The translations under genes were made by a program, and so were the position numbers. Shown in pieces: positions 61,598 through 64,000 of a DNA stretch of 64,000 nt. The notes beneath the pieces were generated by a model. That model was given only the letters and a program-made list of their open reading frames with translations, did not search any database and had not been told where the DNA came from. Every line of letters begins with the position of its first letter. The first letter of the stretch is position 1. Source of the stretch: Oscillospiraceae bacterium (GTDB lineage Bacteria; Bacillota; Clostridia; Oscillospirales; Oscillospiraceae). The stretch covers positions 1,240,001-1,304,000 of the forward strand of contig AP025582.1 of NCBI GenBank assembly GCA_022846075.1. The letters are read 5' to 3'.

Positions 61598-62289
61598 ATG
61601 TGGTCGGGTATGGAGGCGGAACGGACAGCACGGCAATGCTGATAGGATTGTGGCGGCACCATGTCCCAGTCGACCTGATCCTTTTTGCCGATCCCGGAGC
61701 CGAGCAGCCGCATACCTACGCCTACCTGGACACCATGAGCCGCTGGCTGGAGAACCATGGGATGCCGGCGATCACGCGGGTGTGGTACACCGAGAAGAAC
61801 GGCCAGAGGCTGACGCTGGAGCAGGAGTGCCTCCGCTCAGGAACGCTGCCCTCCATTGCTTATGGGTACAAAAAATGCTCCCTCAAGCACAAGGTTGCCC
61901 CGCAGGAAAAGTTCTGCAGGCACTACCAGCCCTGCATTGATGCCTGGGAGAAAGGAGAAAAGGTCGTCAAGTTCATTGGATACGATGCCGGAGAGGAGCG
62001 CCGTCTGCTCAACGCCCTTCCTCATGACCTTCAGGATAAAAAATACCAGAAGGAATATCCCCTGATGGAGTGGGGCTGGAGCCGAAAGGACTGCATCCAG
62101 GCGATCCGGGATGCCGGCCTTCCCCTGCCGGGCAAGTCTTCCTGCTTCTTCTGCCCCAGCATGAAGCGGTGGGAAATTCGGACATTGTACCACCGCTACC
62201 CGGATTTGCTGCGGCGGGCTTTGGCGATTGAAGACGCAGCCATGCCAAACCTCACATCAGTGCGGGGGTTGGGCCGGAACTGGGCCTGA
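61594..62289 (+). CDS. PP-loop (PAPS reductase-like) protein
   Basis: 231 residues. VVGYGGGTDSTAMLIGLW near the N terminus is the PP-loop of the adenine nucleotide alpha-hydrolase superfamily (PAPS reductase, DndC, QueC). FADPGAEQPHTYAYLDTM follows, and SSCFFCPSMKRWEI gives two close Cys residues typical of the phage-type branch. Adenylation of a substrate or DNA base modification are possible; sequence does not decide. It overlaps virB4. No shared tail. Confidence 0.75.
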   Translation: MNVVGYGGGTDSTAMLIGLWRHHVPVDLILFADPGAEQPHTYAYLDTMSRWLENHGMPAITRVWYTEKNGQRLTLEQECLRSGTLPSIAYGYKKCSLKHKVAPQEKFCRHYQPCIDAWEKGEKVVKFIGYDAGEERRLLNALPHDLQDKKYQKEYPLMEWGWSRKDCIQAIRDAGLPLPGKSSCFFCPSMKRWEIRTLYHRYPDLLRRALAIEDAAMPNLTSVRGLGRNWA

Positions 62290-62421
62290 CGGGATTTTAT
62301 CTGCGCGGATGAAAATCAGCTGGCGATTCCGGGCGCTTTCTCAGATGAGGATCTGCCCTGTTCCTGCTGTATGAAGGGTGAACTGCCAGCAGCAGATCTA
62401 TAAAAGAGAAAGGAAATTCGA

Positions 62422-63816
62422 ATGAAAAAAATTGAATTGGAGCAGTGGGAGCCGTTCCCGGGAGATCCCCGGAGGATGCAGTATGCCGGTCAGCGCGTCG
62501 CACAGGAAGTCTTCGAGGAACTGAAGCACCGTCTGGAAGGTATGGGATATCTTCCGGACGAGTATTTTCTCATGGACCGGGAATGGGAAAATGGCCGGGA
62601 GATCCCCAAAGACGCCGACATCTTCTGTACCACCGACTACGGCGGCAACGAGGGCGTCTATTTAGATGTGTACCTGAAGTGGTATGAAGACAGCCGCCCC
62701 GTCACCAAAAGTTTCATCACCGGCAAGACGCTGGGCGAAACCGGCGCAGATCTGGACCGGATGTTCCTCATCTCCTCCGCCATCACCAAGGCGTTCCACG
62801 GGGACGGCGAAACCTATGCCCGACATCTCCGTCAGGGTGAGCGGGCGGAGCCGGAGGGCATGATCGTCCACCTGAATCCTACGGAGCAGCGCACCATCAT
62901 CGAGGCGCTGGTGGAACAGCAGGAACGCCAGGAACAGGCCATGTCCCAGACGGAACAGCTCCTGCGGCGGATGACCGGGAGCATCACCGCCTATATGGAT
63001 GAGGTGGGACGGTACCCCCTGCACATCAGCGACTACGATAAAACCGTGTTGGCCATTCGGGACGGAGAATTTGACGCCTTCAAAAACCTTTATCCCAGGG
63101 TATCAGACCAGACGGATGACCTGCTGATCGAGGTGGCGGGACGCCCCGGTGTCGTGGGAGGAAATATGACCCTGATACTTCTTGCGGCGGTGGAGAGGTT
63201 TTCCCCGGAGGCATATCTCACTGCCTGTAAGCGGGCGGTGGAAACGGGAGACAGTTGGCGGGTACAAACATTGGTGAAGGAATCAGAAGGCCGCCTCTCG
63301 GAGCCGCTCCCCTCCCTCCACGGTGAGGTGATCCTCTATGCCTATACAAATAACTGCCGGAACATCGCCAAAGACCTGATCGCCCAATGCACGCCGGAGC
63401 AGATTGCTTCTGTGCCCCCGAAGCTTCTCCGCTGGGTTGCGGAAAAGCTGGACTTCCAGACCGCGGTGGATCTGGTGGACAAGGGCGTCCGACCGGGCGA
63501 TGAGGTGGCCGGCATCCTGCGCACCCTCACGGGCCAGCATCAGGAGTGGATGGCAGAGAGACTGCTGGAACACGGGATGCCGGTGGAGCCGGACAACTAC
63601 GACGCGCTCTATGCCTGTGTCAGCAATCAGGCGGTCGGAGCCGCCAAGCTCCTGCTGGACCGGGGGATTGATCTGGAGCAGTACCAGCTGTGGGCGGAGC
63701 ATCGGCCCAAAGGCGATGGGTACACGGAAACCATGGAGGAGCTGGCCGCGTACTGGTCTGAACTGCAGACCAGTACGCAGCCAGAGGATTCGCCCATGAA
63801 AGGTATGAACCTATGA
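62422..63816 (+). CDS. Large ICE protein with ankyrin-like helical repeats
   Basis: 464 residues, with AAAGGA upstream of the ATG. The first part (REIPKDADIFCTTDYGGNEG) is mixed; residues about 150-210 are helical (EQRTIIEALVEQQERQEQAM), and the rest consists of helix pairs such as YDALYACVSNQAVGAAKLLL that resemble ankyrin-type repeats. Function unknown; related proteins occur beside VirB4 in similar elements. The tail is -PMKGMNL. It overlaps the next gene by four bases. Confidence 0.65.
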   Translation: MKKIELEQWEPFPGDPRRMQYAGQRVAQEVFEELKHRLEGMGYLPDEYFLMDREWENGREIPKDADIFCTTDYGGNEGVYLDVYLKWYEDSRPVTKSFITGKTLGETGADLDRMFLISSAITKAFHGDGETYARHLRQGERAEPEGMIVHLNPTEQRTIIEALVEQQERQEQAMSQTEQLLRRMTGSITAYMDEVGRYPLHISDYDKTVLAIRDGEFDAFKNLYPRVSDQTDDLLIEVAGRPGVVGGNMTLILLAAVERFSPEAYLTACKRAVETGDSWRVQTLVKESEGRLSEPLPSLHGEVILYAYTNNCRNIAKDLIAQCTPEQIASVPPKLLRWVAEKLDFQTAVDLVDKGVRPGDEVAGILRTLTGQHQEWMAERLLEHGMPVEPDNYDALYACVSNQAVGAAKLLLDRGIDLEQYQLWAEHRPKGDGYTETMEELAAYWSELQTSTQPEDSPMKGMNL

Positions 63817-64000
63817 GTGCCACCGTTGCAGCGGCCGTCAAAGCGGCGATAGTAATTCTTTCCAATGAGGAAGCCCGCAAAAAGGTGGGCTGGGGCATTG
63901 TGGCTATCCTTTCCCCGCTGATCGTTCTGGTGGTTCTGCTTTGCGCCATCCTCTCAGGAACCTCACAGCACAATGTGTCCGCCGTGGAGCTGTGCTTCCA
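63813..64000 (+). CDS. Start of a probable conjugation cell-wall hydrolase
   Basis: Only the first 62 residues are in the window. A helical start (VAAAVKAAIVILSNEEARKK) leads to one membrane helix (WGIVAILSPLIVLVVLLCAI) and the first outer residues HNVSAVELCF. In related elements this start belongs to a lysozyme-like or NlpC/P60 protein that opens the cell wall for the secretion channel. The catalytic domain is beyond the edge. Confidence 0.55.
   Translation, partial: MSATVAAAVKAAIVILSNEEARKKVGWGIVAILSPLIVLVVLLCAILSGTSQHNVSAVELCF

Larger units (their letters stand above)
27107..64000 (+). mobile_element. Integrative and conjugative element, left part
   Basis: From just after the second tRNA-Ala to the window edge nearly every gene belongs to conjugative-element families: ArdA-like and LPD28 proteins, DUF3848/3849/4314/4320, Dam and Dcm methylases, a Tad pilus set and VirB2/VirB3/VirB4/VirB6-like proteins. 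All genes point the same way, base composition is lower in GC than upstream, and TTG or GTG starts are common. The left boundary is inferred from the gene switch and the tRNA. Integrase, relaxase, coupling protein and right end are not in the window. Confidence 0.8.

Noticed and set aside
27256-63816. Met-containing protein tails caused by ribosome sites of the next genes
   Set aside because: Several tail-bearing genes (ends at 27915, 41120, 52953, 53926, 54516) have no start codon close downstream, so the final codons are not part of a ribosome site.

Overview
The window is a piece of a GC-rich, spore-forming Gram-positive anaerobe chromosome, most like the Oscillospiraceae (Flavonifractor/Oscillibacter/Lawsonibacter relatives). 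This is inferred from protein style, the dgt-dnaG-rpoD order, a BclA-like collagen protein, a split PurH function and a REP-like intergenic repeat. No marker was compared to a database.

Positions 1-20317 are core chromosome. A GNAT tail and yigZ are followed by the dgt-dnaG-rpoD replication/transcription operon. An opposite-strand collagen-like exosporium gene follows. Then comes a long purine operon (purE, a GNAT, purC, purF, purM, purN, a small membrane protein, a PurO-type IMP cyclohydrolase, a hypothetical gene, an AICAR formyltransferase, purD, purL). The operon has a promoter, a leader of about 200 nt and an intrinsic terminator just before purE, so attenuation is likely. A 201-bp repeat element sits between the formyltransferase gene and purD. 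A 25-bp perfect hairpin ends the operon.

Positions 20346-26486 are a catabolic cassette. A PrpR-type sigma-54 activator diverges from a four-gene operon (Dabb protein, YkvI-like transporter, IlvD/Edd dehydratase, tandem SnoaL-like protein). A consensus-perfect -24/-12 promoter precedes that operon, and inverted repeats lie between it and the activator gene.

Positions 26700-27065 hold two identical tRNA-Ala(GGC) genes with a truncated third copy between them. From about 27.1 kb to the window end is the left part of a large integrative and conjugative element (ICE). No integrase, relaxase or coupling protein is in view, so these probably lie beyond 64000.

The ICE is layered. First (27-41 kb) is a block of ArdA-like, LPD28, DUF4314, DUF3849, YodL, AbrB-like and SpoVG proteins plus a Dam methylase, probably for entry into a new host. 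Second (41.6-50.2 kb) is a compact Tad/type IVc pilus locus (pilin-like protein, prepilin peptidase, CpaB, CpaE-like, CpaF, TadB, TadC, two pseudopilins). Third (50.3-64 kb) are a secreted protein, small cargo genes and the type IV secretion core (VirB2-, VirB6-, VirB3- and VirB4-like, then the start of a probable cell-wall hydrolase), with a Dcm methylase carrying a nested second gene and a PP-loop protein between them.

The most striking signal is that about 21 otherwise unrelated soluble ICE proteins end in the same short hydrophobic-x-Met tail. The pilus and secretion machinery and all chromosomal genes in the window lack it, apart from one membrane protein ending in -ILGM. It could be a shared export or docking tag for proteins delivered through the conjugation channel; this is inference.
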